Assembly: GCA_002701375.1 (NCBI GenBank)
Contig: NZVB01000064.1
Span: 30,781-94,780, forward strand
DNA length: 64,000 nucleotides
Source: Cyanobium sp. NAT70
GTDB lineage: Bacteria; Cyanobacteriota; Cyanobacteriia; PCC-6307; Cyanobiaceae
Reading direction: 5' to 3'
A program made the position numbers and the translations under genes. Shown here piece after piece: positions 35,209-44,153 of the stretch. Under the pieces are notes generated by a model that saw only the letters and a list, made by a program, of their open reading frames with translations, did no database searches and had not been told where the DNA came from. Positions within the stretch are counted from its first letter, which is position 1. Each line of letters starts with the position of its first letter.

Positions 35209-38130
35209 CTATGAATCTAGCTGCGTTTTGATTGATTTTAAGAGCTTGCCATTTTTTTTGCGCAATAGATGCTGCCAATGTTCAATATTTTGATTGCAAG
35301 GGTTCTCTTTCAGAAGACTTACCTTGATGAAAGGAAAATTGTTGTCTTCAATCAGTGTGCGCCATTGGAAGTGGAGAACATTTCCATTTGAATTTTTGGT
35401 ATAGATGCTTTCGAGACTCATATCTGCGTTGCTTAACAGTGTCGACAAGCCGACTTCGCAGGCCTTGACGAGCTCTCTTTTGCTATTGAACATGGGCAAG
35501 CTTTCCCAGAACGTCTGAAATGCCTGGCTGCAGATAGCCTTCTGTCGAAACACAAGGAATGACGATTGCAGGTGATAGCTGTACATCAGATCATCTGTTA
35601 GTCCTACCACATCTGCCGATGAAAGACGGATGCGTTTAAACAAGTGTTTGAGTGGATTGACGGGGCCCCAAAGACTGTCGTTGGTTAATATGATTTCGTT
35701 TCTTGTTTGAATATCTTCCTGGCAGAATCGGATGCCAGTTTTCCAGCTTCCGAAGTCATAGCCTTCATTGTCTCGAATAATAATGCTATGGCAAATGCCT
35801 TTTAGTCTCTGAATGATTTGTCGGTTTTGTTTAAGTGTTGGTGTGGCGCCAATGAAGACAACATCCGCATGGCCTTTGTAGGCACGTAGTAAGGGAATGA
35901 TGTCTGAGCGTAATTCACCATTGGCACTAAATTGTGCAAAAAACAACAAAGGTCTGTGGCTCTTAGTCGGACGCTTCTGTTCTGTCCAGCTATAAACTAT
36001 TTTTTCTTCGACTTTTCTGGCTGATTCTGTTTGTCGAGGTTGGATCCCAAAATGATTGGTGTGTGGATGGAGGTGTTGACTGGTTAATGGGTCGCCCTTG
36101 TCATAGAGATCAGCATGATGTTCCCGTAATAATCCTTGCTCACGCTGTTGACGAGCTAATGCTTCACCATCTAAATCCTTGCCTCGACTTTTTCCCTCGT
36201 GGTGAATGATTTTTGGATAGGGTGTGATCATGATCTTGTAACCAAGCTGGCGGATCCGAAGGCAAAGATCAACGTCATTAAAAGTGACTGCGTAGGCTTC
36301 ATTGAAACCTCCCACATCATCAAAAAGTTCCGCTCTCACCAAGAGGCAAGCCGCAGAGGCGGCGCTGACTTCTTCTTCAACACGTAAAGGGAGGTAGTCA
36401 TCCAAGATGGCTTGATCGCCAATGCTTTTGCCCGGTTCACGTAATGCTCTCCGTTCGCCTCGGATCAGAACAACCCCTTGGTGTTGAGTGGCACCATCCG
36501 GATAGAGGAGTTTGCTGCCAACGGCGCCTGTCGTTTTAAAAGCAAATGGGGCCAGTAGCTCTTCCAATATGTTGGCTGATTGAAACTCAATGTCGTTGTT
36601 TAGGAAGAGGAGGAAATTGCCAGAACAGTGCTTGCGTGCCACATTGTTAATTGTGGCAAAATTGAAGTCGATAGCAAGATCTATGATTTTGATGTCCTTC
36701 GTTGAATGTAAACTACTTAGCCATTCTTTTGTAGGCTCTTTCACGCTGCCATTATTGGCCAAAATAACTTCGTATTCTGTCTGGCCTGCGAAGGATCGAA
36801 TGGATGACAAACAGGTTTGCGTTAGCTCAACGTTGTCTTTGAAGGGAATAATGATTGATACTTTGATGTGTTGCTCTGGCTGAAACCGGAAGCGTTGACA
36901 ACCAGGAATCTCAGGATGCGGTTGGATCGCACCGCCTTCGGCGAGAAACCTGGCTGACTGGCTGGTCAGCATGTTGTTGATGGCATTGATTTGATTGTTG
37001 TTGAACCAATGTCGCTCCATCGGAGATCCGACATCAAGGATCGAGGGATTCAGTGCCGGTGTTCTGATTAATAATGATTCCCCACAATGTCCGCAGGACA
37101 CGTTTGAGTCGAGGAGCTGCAGCGTCAGGTTGACCAGCAGTTCATGCATGCTGTTGGTCGATGCAGGCCAATCAAGATTGGTCAAATGCCCGGCACGGAT
37201 GGTGATTAATCCACCCAGTGCTCCTCGCATAAGCAACCTTGGAGCTGTTGGCTCCACTCGGCATTGAGGGTTCCCGATCGCCTCCGGGTCCGTCAGCGTC
37301 CAGGCGATGAGTTCATCGCTGCTGCACAGGGCGAGATTTCGATGTTGATGCCAATAGATCGAGAGATGTTCGATGGCATGTAAGGCCAGTCGATCGCTCC
37401 GATGACAGAAACTCACCGGCGTGTCTGGGTGCAGCTCGGCCAGGCGTTGAGCTAATGGCGTGAGTGCTTGACTCTGGGCTGCCACAATCTTGTCCCAGCC
37501 GGCGGCTCTGCCGAGGCGGATGGCGTGCTGGATCTCAGCGTCGATCACAACAAGCCACGGCTGTTGTATCGGTCGCCGTGCTGCGCAGATCGGTTTGGCT
37601 TCGACCTGGATTCGATAGCGATCTAAACAGGTTGCGACGGCTTCTCCCTGATGGAACGCATCGCGGCCATAGCTGTTCAGATGCGCCAGAGCACTGAGTT
37701 GTTCGCGCTTGCAGATGGCACGATGCGAGCGACGCAGTTCGGCTGCATACGCATCGATGCTTAAAGCGGGTAGATCGTCATAGAGGGGGCGTTCCCCTCG
37801 CAGAATTTGATTCAAGATTCCGCTGCTGATCAGATGATCGGGTTCCTTCAGATCGGGATGTGCCGCTTGGAGAGCATCCAGATGAAAACCGGCTTGATCG
37901 GGGGTCCAACCGTCGGGATCCACCAGAAGCTCGACCGGTAGAAGCTGGGGATGGAGGAAGCGATGGTCGAGATGGCGATGCTGTGGCTTGAGAGCGTTGC
38001 GAATGGCCAGCCCATCCCATGGTTCGCGTCGGTAACGACGCAAGAGTCGCAGTAGTGGACCATGCTCACCGCGTTGTTGGCTGTTGTTCAGCGCTTTTTG
38101 AAGTCGTTCCGTGGCACGTTCCATCTCCAA
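35209..38130 (-). CDS. Large multidomain glycosyltransferase: degenerate N-terminal region, central GT2, C-terminal RgpF-like (rhamnan synthesis F) domain
   Basis: VSIIIPFKDNVELTQTCLSSI, LFLNNDIEF, FNDVDLCLRIRQLGYKIMITPYPKIIHHEGKSRG (GT2); NEGYDFGSWKTGI...ILTNDSLWGPV (RgpF). Confidence 0.85.
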   Translation of the reverse strand: MEMERATERLQKALNNSQQRGEHGPLLRLLRRYRREPWDGLAIRNALKPQHRHLDHRFLHPQLLPVELLVDPDGWTPDQAGFHLDALQAAHPDLKEPDHLISSGILNQILRGERPLYDDLPALSIDAYAAELRRSHRAICKREQLSALAHLNSYGRDAFHQGEAVATCLDRYRIQVEAKPICAARRPIQQPWLVVIDAEIQHAIRLGRAAGWDKIVAAQSQALTPLAQRLAELHPDTPVSFCHRSDRLALHAIEHLSIYWHQHRNLALCSSDELIAWTLTDPEAIGNPQCRVEPTAPRLLMRGALGGLITIRAGHLTNLDWPASTNSMHELLVNLTLQLLDSNVSCGHCGESLLIRTPALNPSILDVGSPMERHWFNNNQINAINNMLTSQSARFLAEGGAIQPHPEIPGCQRFRFQPEQHIKVSIIIPFKDNVELTQTCLSSIRSFAGQTEYEVILANNGSVKEPTKEWLSSLHSTKDIKIIDLAIDFNFATINNVARKHCSGNFLLFLNNDIEFQSANILEELLAPFAFKTTGAVGSKLLYPDGATQHQGVVLIRGERRALREPGKSIGDQAILDDYLPLRVEEEVSAASAACLLVRAELFDDVGGFNEAYAVTFNDVDLCLRIRQLGYKIMITPYPKIIHHEGKSRGKDLDGEALARQQREQGLLREHHADLYDKGDPLTSQHLHPHTNHFGIQPRQTESARKVEEKIVYSWTEQKRPTKSHRPLLFFAQFSANGELRSDIIPLLRAYKGHADVVFIGATPTLKQNRQIIQRLKGICHSIIIRDNEGYDFGSWKTGIRFCQEDIQTRNEIILTNDSLWGPVNPLKHLFKRIRLSSADVVGLTDDLMYSYHLQSSFLVFRQKAICSQAFQTFWESLPMFNSKRELVKACEVGLSTLLSNADMSLESIYTKNSNGNVLHFQWRTLIEDNNFPFIKVSLLKENPCNQNIEHWQHLLRKKNGKLLKSIKTQLDS

Positions 38131-38207
38131 TCCGGCGACGTTTAGACGCTAAGTCCGTTCTGGAGAACCACCCCTTACGCTCACGTCACAGCCGGACTGA
38201 CCGGCCG

Positions 38208-39050
38208 ATGTTGGAGTTTCCGATGCGCCGTCGACCCCTGGTGGAGTGTTGCAAACAGCAGGGATGGACTCCCCATTACCTCCATCAAAGTCCGGCAGAA
38301 GGGGAGACCCCAGTGGATCTTTTGGTGAAAGAACTCCAGGACTTAAGGGATGCGGGTCGGGGGGACCTTGCCGGTTGTTTATTGGAGGTTGCGGCCCAGC
38401 AGGGAGTAGAGGATGAGCGTTTGCAGCCGAAGTCCCAGGGGAATGGGGTTGAGCAGCAGTCCAGCCAGTCAGCAGATGTTCAGGCCCAGGACAGCGAGGC
38501 GAGGCAGGAGACAACTCGTGTTCTCGAAGCGCTTCGTAAGGTCTGTCGAAAAGCTGGCGTGACGCCTTTACGACTGACGGACTCCGTTGGCGATGCTGTA
38601 GAGCAAGCCTGTGCGAAGGAGATGCAGGCCGCTCGCCAGCAAGGCAATCATTCTTTGGTGATCGCGCTGGGTCGCAAGGCGCTTCGATTAGGTCTGGATC
38701 ACCCAAGAATTCACAGCAACCTTCAGCGTTCCGAACGGTTGTTGAGGCGTGAAACCCTTTTGGAAGAGGTCAATGCACTGCTCCAGGGCAAGCGATCCGC
38801 TAAGGAAAAGGCGGAGCACATGATGCTGGAGGCCCTGATTGATGATCCAGAGTTCAAGCTTTGTCGAACGTTGCTAAACAATCGATTGCGAGAGCGCCTC
38901 AGTCGTGGCAAAGGCGATTCTTTCGCGGATGAGTTATTAGATCATCGGATTGGTCTGGAATTTAATCGGCGACGTCTGGAGCTTCTCGAGCAACGACGCG
39001 GTGTTGGTTCTGATCGCGGTGTTGGTTCTGATCAAAGTGCTGATTCTTGA
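38208..39050 (+). CDS. Hypothetical helical protein in the polysaccharide cluster
   Basis: Long ORF, ATG at 38208 (MLEFPMRRRPLVECCKQQGW), charged helical sequence, no family recognised. Confidence 0.65.
   Translation: MLEFPMRRRPLVECCKQQGWTPHYLHQSPAEGETPVDLLVKELQDLRDAGRGDLAGCLLEVAAQQGVEDERLQPKSQGNGVEQQSSQSADVQAQDSEARQETTRVLEALRKVCRKAGVTPLRLTDSVGDAVEQACAKEMQAARQQGNHSLVIALGRKALRLGLDHPRIHSNLQRSERLLRRETLLEEVNALLQGKRSAKEKAEHMMLEALIDDPEFKLCRTLLNNRLRERLSRGKGDSFADELLDHRIGLEFNRRRLELLEQRRGVGSDRGVGSDQSADS
38998..39033. repeat. 18-bp tandem repeat, two exact copies (GCGGTGTTGGTTCTGATC)
   Basis: Read directly at the 3' end of the 38208-39050 gene; encodes repeated GVGSD. Confidence 0.9.
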
Positions 39051-41125
39051 ACCTGGTAGGCATGAAGGGAATGATCGCGTTGAGGCAGGTAGGACAACAC
39101 GCGTTCGTAGGCATGAGCCAGGGAGCCATCCCTGGCATGGCCAGGCTCGAAGGCTTCTGGGGTCGGTAAGGGGGTCTGGAGCAGGTTCGGGAGCAGGGCA
39201 GTCGCTCGGGTCCAAAACATGGTGCCGCGAACAAAGACACGGCTCGGATCAGGCGCGAGTCCGTAGATCGAGAGCAGGTTGTTAACGGCGGCATCGTTGG
39301 CGGCCACCACTTGATCCCTCTGGCTTTTGCGCATCAGAAATGGTTCCGGTGCGAGGAGACCGAGATCGGAGTCGCGTTCAAATCGGTTCAGAATTGTTTT
39401 TACATTGCGACGGTTTCCGAGTAAGCCATCGAGCAGTCCGCGCCGCCAGCGTTGCCCTTTGCTGGCGCCAGAAACTTGCAGTGATTTTTTGGTGTGGATC
39501 TTGAGGATCAAATCCACGGGAGCCCATGATTGATTGGAGAGATGCCGAATGGCCTCAAAGAAGGGGCTGATGTCCATACCTCGGTCTGGAACGGAAAGAA
39601 GACACAGGCTTCGGAATCGTTTTGAGAACATGCGCTCAAGGTTTGCTCTGAGTTCTGTGCTGTCTTTATGGATGGGAATGGTGATGTAGAGATCTGTTGA
39701 AGGGCCCGCGACGGCCTCAAGATGTCGTGAAAACTCAAAACCGAGATCGGTGTAATAGAGGTGAACGATCACTGCGATCGAGGGACACTTCTGATCGGTC
39801 TCCGTTGAGTCTTGCCGGGCCGGCATCGGTTGGATGGCGCGATGGCAGCGGTCGAGAAATGCTTCAAGGCCGAGGCGTTGGCTGATCACCTGCCTGTCCT
39901 TGGCCTCGGGTGCGGGCTGATCCTTTAGCTGTTGCAGTAACGGAACCACCGTGTCCACTTGGTGATCGTCGTAAATCAGCACACCGCTGCGTCCCTCGAG
40001 CACATCCACCAGACCAGTGCTGCGCGGCAGCAGAACTTTGCAGCCGTGCAGATAGGCCTCTATAGCGGCGAGAGGAAAAGTGTCCTCAATCGAGGAGAGG
40101 AAAAAGATCTCCGTGTTGCGTAGAACGCGCTGCAAGTCATGGCTGCTCAGATGGCCGTGATGGGTCACCACAGCATTGAGAGGAGTCGCCGTGTCCCTGA
40201 TCTGACCGGCCCAGTGAAATCGAAATCCTTCCGGAGTGAGTCGTTCCGCGCAGGCATTAAACAAGCCCACTCCTTTGCGCTCTTTGACACTGCCGCTCAT
40301 CAAGATTTGACCGCTGTTGCGTCGGGACAGTCGCGACGAGGTGGCCGGCAGGGTGGGGTTGTGAAGGATCGTGTGGCTTTTAGGTGTTCCGTAGGGAGCA
40401 AAATCAGCACACTGACGTTGACAGCACAACAGCAGATCTAAGTACGGAATGGTAGAACGAACGCGCTGTTTCTGGTCGTCCGGTAAACGATCAAGAATCC
40501 AACGCGTTTCATGCAGATAGCCATAGATTCGACCTTGTTTGCAATAACGCTGGACCGACTTGGCTAGATGTACAACGTTGCAAATCTGTTGAAGTCCATT
40601 GATGATAATGGCGTCATGGTTGTTGAACAGTGCGTCGATTACGTCCGGTTCGGCATTGTTGTCAAGTTGAACGGACCGGAGTCGTGGCCCGCCGTGGTGA
40701 TGCAGAAAGTTGAGATAGTGAGAGATCGGTCGGAAGACACCGGTGCTGAGACTGAAGTTGTTGCCCAGGACGAGGAGGGATCGAACCTCGCAGAGCATCG
40801 CTGGACGCGTCTTGGCGCTCCATTCCTTGATTAAGTATGCCTCCAGGTTGCTGTTGAAATACCAGTTGTGTTGATGATTTAGACGCTCTCTGATGATTCC
40901 AGTGTTGGTAGGTCGAGTTGTCGTAAGGCTGTCTTGATTGATATGGCTGGGAGCCAACAGAACTCCATTCCATTCCAATCGTTCCCGTTCGTTGGCAACG
41001 ATTTGCTGCATGGCGCCATTCGCCTCATGGCGTTGCTCGATCAAATCAAGAAGTTGCTTTGCTTCGCTAAATTGCGCCTCGGCAATATGCATCCGATAGA
41101 GTTGTAGCAAACTTTTGTTGCTCAT
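39032..41125 (-). CDS. Glycosyltransferase (GT4-like) with C-terminal RgpF-like domain
   Basis: ILMSGSVKERKGVGLFNACAERL, FFLSSIEDTFPLAAIEAYLHGCKVLLP (GT4-like); VIVHLYYTDLGFEFSRHL...LILKIHTKKS (RgpF-like). Confidence 0.8.
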   Translation of the reverse strand: MSNKSLLQLYRMHIAEAQFSEAKQLLDLIEQRHEANGAMQQIVANERERLEWNGVLLAPSHINQDSLTTTRPTNTGIIRERLNHQHNWYFNSNLEAYLIKEWSAKTRPAMLCEVRSLLVLGNNFSLSTGVFRPISHYLNFLHHHGGPRLRSVQLDNNAEPDVIDALFNNHDAIIINGLQQICNVVHLAKSVQRYCKQGRIYGYLHETRWILDRLPDDQKQRVRSTIPYLDLLLCCQRQCADFAPYGTPKSHTILHNPTLPATSSRLSRRNSGQILMSGSVKERKGVGLFNACAERLTPEGFRFHWAGQIRDTATPLNAVVTHHGHLSSHDLQRVLRNTEIFFLSSIEDTFPLAAIEAYLHGCKVLLPRSTGLVDVLEGRSGVLIYDDHQVDTVVPLLQQLKDQPAPEAKDRQVISQRLGLEAFLDRCHRAIQPMPARQDSTETDQKCPSIAVIVHLYYTDLGFEFSRHLEAVAGPSTDLYITIPIHKDSTELRANLERMFSKRFRSLCLLSVPDRGMDISPFFEAIRHLSNQSWAPVDLILKIHTKKSLQVSGASKGQRWRRGLLDGLLGNRRNVKTILNRFERDSDLGLLAPEPFLMRKSQRDQVVAANDAAVNNLLSIYGLAPDPSRVFVRGTMFWTRATALLPNLLQTPLPTPEAFEPGHARDGSLAHAYERVLSYLPQRDHSLHAYQVQESAL

Positions 41126-41826
41126 TAGTCACTGTCTACGGTTCCTTTGATGTCGCTGGCCAGGTGTAAAGCTCGATCTCCAATCTCGTTTTGTTCTTTC
41201 AACATCTGTTGCTGCTCACGGCTGAGTAAGACATAGTGCTCCAGTTCATGTTCAAGGCGTTGTAGGCGTTCAGCGTCATTGCCCCAACTTTGGTCTGCGC
41301 GTCGGGGTGAGCACCATTCCTCGAGCAATTCATTCGCATCGCAGCTTTGTTGCAGTCGCTGTTGCAGTTCACTATCCGCTTGGCTGCCGAACAACTCTGC
41401 ATGCAGTTCAAGATCTTGATAGAGATCGACCAATTCAGGCTGCGAACGAAATAGCTCCAGCAGCACCAAACGACAGAGTGGCGAGATGACAGACGGACGC
41501 GCGATCGTGGCCGGGGCTGCGCCGCCATCAAGCCAATTCAAGATTTGATCTGTCTTAAGCCCACGCAGTCGCCAATCTGCGACCAAATGGCCATGGGTTC
41601 TGTGTTCGAGCAGTTGCTTGTATCCCTTCTGAAGCGTGCTGATTTTCAATGGTTTTGCGTCACTGCATTGCCAGTGGCCCAGGATTGAGGCGGGATGTCG
41701 ATAGATCAACAGCAGCGACGAATCCTCCACGGCGCTTGGATCGCCTTTGTGCCGCTGGATGCCACAAACCTCAAGCTGTTTGCGTAAATCAGCACTGAGG
41801 GGAAAGGGGGACGACCAGTTGCTCAC
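41125..41826 (-). CDS. Hypothetical protein with C-terminal coiled coil
   Basis: Uninterrupted ORF co-directional with and adjoining the GT gene; no family recognised. Confidence 0.6.
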   Translation of the reverse strand: MSNWSSPFPLSADLRKQLEVCGIQRHKGDPSAVEDSSLLLIYRHPASILGHWQCSDAKPLKISTLQKGYKQLLEHRTHGHLVADWRLRGLKTDQILNWLDGGAAPATIARPSVISPLCRLVLLELFRSQPELVDLYQDLELHAELFGSQADSELQQRLQQSCDANELLEEWCSPRRADQSWGNDAERLQRLEHELEHYVLLSREQQQMLKEQNEIGDRALHLASDIKGTVDSD

Positions 41827-41865
41827 CTGAGGTCAGAGACTGCGCCAAGACCTTAAGTTGGCTCG

Positions 41866-42876
41866 GTGCAGGTGAGGCGGATGAATCCAGCCAAGCACTT
41901 TCATGTGCTCATCGGAGCTCCGACGTTGGCTGATCACCTCCCAGAGGGGCCATGCGTGGTGATCGATGCGGATGAAGGCTGTCTTCAGCGCTTGCGTGGG
42001 GATTTGGATCAGTTCCCCCACCACCACCCTTGCGTGCTTCTTTGTGCGGCAGTTAGCGCTGAGTCCTCTCAGCCTTTGCAGTGGTTCTCCTATAACGATG
42101 CTCGTTTTGATGGAATTCTGTCGCCGGAGCTTCGCTCGCGTTCTGTACCGAACCTGATCTGCTTGCAGCAGCAGACGTTGAACGGGAGAACGCTGGCAGA
42201 TCTTTTGGATCAAGCCGTTTTACCGATCGAGGAGTATCAAACCGGCCACCTTGTGTTGCGTCAGGGTGATCCCATGGCGGTTCTCTCAAGTGCAGGCAGC
42301 TGGATGGACACGCTGCAAATTGTTGAGTTGGCCGGTCCAGATTTGCCTGATTGCTGGGGCGGCATTGCTGGTCGCTATCTAGAACCTCTGGGTTTTCGGT
42401 TGCAACAGGCAGGGCAGGTTTGGCAACGGCCGAGTACGCAGATGCTTCGGCTGCTGCTGGAGAAGTTGCAAGATCAGCGGGAACAGCTTGTTGTGGAGCG
42501 CGACGATCAGATGAATGGTCGACGTCAGCTCGCTGAGCGCCTCGATCAGCAGAGCACGGATCATCGTGATGAATTGGCTCAGCTGAGAGAGACGATGCAT
42601 GAACAGATTGCCTCGATCAATCTCTCTCGTGAGCAAGTGATTGTCGAGAGAGATGAGTTGAAGCAGCACCTCAGCAACCTGGAAGCCATGCATGAGCAGG
42701 CCTTGCTAGAGCATCGACGCGAATGGGATCAGGAACGGCAGCGTTGGCAGGAGCGTGAAGCTGAATGGAACCGCCAGTTGCGGCAAGAGGAGTTGATGGC
42801 TGGTGCCTCAGCAGCACAGATGAATTTGCTCACCGACTTAGTGGCGCGTTGGCTGGCGGATCAGTCGGACCAATGA
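41866..42876 (+). CDS. FkbM-methyltransferase-like (degenerate) N-terminal region plus C-terminal coiled coil
   Basis: CVVIDADEGCLQRLRGDLDQFPHHHPCVLLCAAVS...GHLVLRQGDPMAVLSSAGSWMDTLQIVELAGP resembles the FkbM layout; coiled coil from about residue 205. Confidence 0.5.
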   Translation: MQVRRMNPAKHFHVLIGAPTLADHLPEGPCVVIDADEGCLQRLRGDLDQFPHHHPCVLLCAAVSAESSQPLQWFSYNDARFDGILSPELRSRSVPNLICLQQQTLNGRTLADLLDQAVLPIEEYQTGHLVLRQGDPMAVLSSAGSWMDTLQIVELAGPDLPDCWGGIAGRYLEPLGFRLQQAGQVWQRPSTQMLRLLLEKLQDQREQLVVERDDQMNGRRQLAERLDQQSTDHRDELAQLRETMHEQIASINLSREQVIVERDELKQHLSNLEAMHEQALLEHRREWDQERQRWQEREAEWNRQLRQEELMAGASAAQMNLLTDLVARWLADQSDQ

Positions 42877-44153
42877 CGTTCGACACGGATGTCTTGGAGG
42901 TTGTACAGCGGCTGTCGAAAGGGCAATGGTGTGACCAGACCAGCTCAGCCTTGATTCGGACGGCAGTCCAGCCGCCGCGATCGTTGATCGATTTGTTGGC
43001 AGCCATGCCCCCGCCAATGGTTGTTGAACCAGACCTTGACCAGCGATGGGTCGAGGGGCTGGATCACGATCAACAGTTGTTCGCTTTGATGATTCGCCAG
43101 CATTTGCAGTTGGCGTGTCGTTTCTTTCAGTTAGATCGCCCCAATCAGGCTGGTGAACAGCTGGAGCGAACTGTGGATGTGGTGTTGATGGCATCCAATG
43201 CCATGGGATGTCCCCTGTCGCAGGAGACGAGCCAAAGGGTCCGCGCTTTGTTCCTCAGTGAGCTTCCAGTGGTCCTTTCCGCTCAAGTTGCGCTGCAGGC
43301 TGCTGTGAGGTTCGGCGGGCTTCCTCGGCGGCTGTCGTTTGTTTTGGGGATGCATCGCAGCGGGACATCTGCACTCACCGGCATGTTGGCGAAGGCCGGT
43401 CTTGATGTTCCCGATGATCTAATGGATCGCCCAGATGATGTGATCAATTTAAGAGGATATTGGGAGTCGGAAGGTTTGATGCAGGTCAATGACCGTTTGT
43501 TTCGTGAGTTAGGACTGCATTGGTCCAGTAGCGATCAATTACCACGAGATTGGTCGAGAACAGAACAGGCAAAACAGTGGCGTCAACATTTGATTCGTCA
43601 GCTTGTTCGCACTTGCCAAGGCACTCAACATCCTGTGATCAAAGATCCAAGGATGTGCGTTTTAATGGAGGGCATGCAGCCCCTGATTGATGCTGGGGCA
43701 TGCCAACTATCGTTTTTTATTCCTGTACGAGACCCGTTGGAGGTCGCCCGTTCGTTGCAGGTGGCTCAGAACACAAGCTTGGGCCAGGGAATCGCTCTTT
43801 GGATGGCTCATGTGATTCAAGCTGAACGTTGGACCCGTGGTCTGCCACGTTTGATTATCGGCTTCCAGGATTTGATGCAGCGTCCTGATTCGGTGCTTGC
43901 ACGTTGCCGTCTCCTGTTGCATCAGGATGGAGATTCCCGTGATTTGGCCGAGGAGGCGAGTGGTTTCATTGATCCATCACTTCGACGCCAGCGAGGCGTG
44001 GAGTTGCAGGATCAGATGTCCTCTGAAGAACAGGTGTTATTGGCGAGGGCGAAAGACCTTTATCAGACGCTTGTGAGCCATCAAGAGAATGATGGTGAGG
44101 AACTTCGTTGCAAGTTAGATCTGTTCATGCCAACGGGTGTGACCAATGACTGA
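42873..44153 (+). CDS. Sulfotransferase family protein
   Basis: SFVLGMHRSGTSALTGMLAKAGL (5'-PSB-like) and HPVIKDPRMCVLM...VRDPLEVARSL; ATGA overlap with upstream gene. Confidence 0.83.
   Translation: MTFDTDVLEVVQRLSKGQWCDQTSSALIRTAVQPPRSLIDLLAAMPPPMVVEPDLDQRWVEGLDHDQQLFALMIRQHLQLACRFFQLDRPNQAGEQLERTVDVVLMASNAMGCPLSQETSQRVRALFLSELPVVLSAQVALQAAVRFGGLPRRLSFVLGMHRSGTSALTGMLAKAGLDVPDDLMDRPDDVINLRGYWESEGLMQVNDRLFRELGLHWSSSDQLPRDWSRTEQAKQWRQHLIRQLVRTCQGTQHPVIKDPRMCVLMEGMQPLIDAGACQLSFFIPVRDPLEVARSLQVAQNTSLGQGIALWMAHVIQAERWTRGLPRLIIGFQDLMQRPDSVLARCRLLLHQDGDSRDLAEEASGFIDPSLRRQRGVELQDQMSSEEQVLLARAKDLYQTLVSHQENDGEELRCKLDLFMPTGVTND

Noticed and set aside
40760-40800. tRNA-like 'GGGATCGAACCTCG' string
   Set aside because: Lies within a clear glycosyltransferase ORF and has no acceptor/anticodon arms; coincidental.
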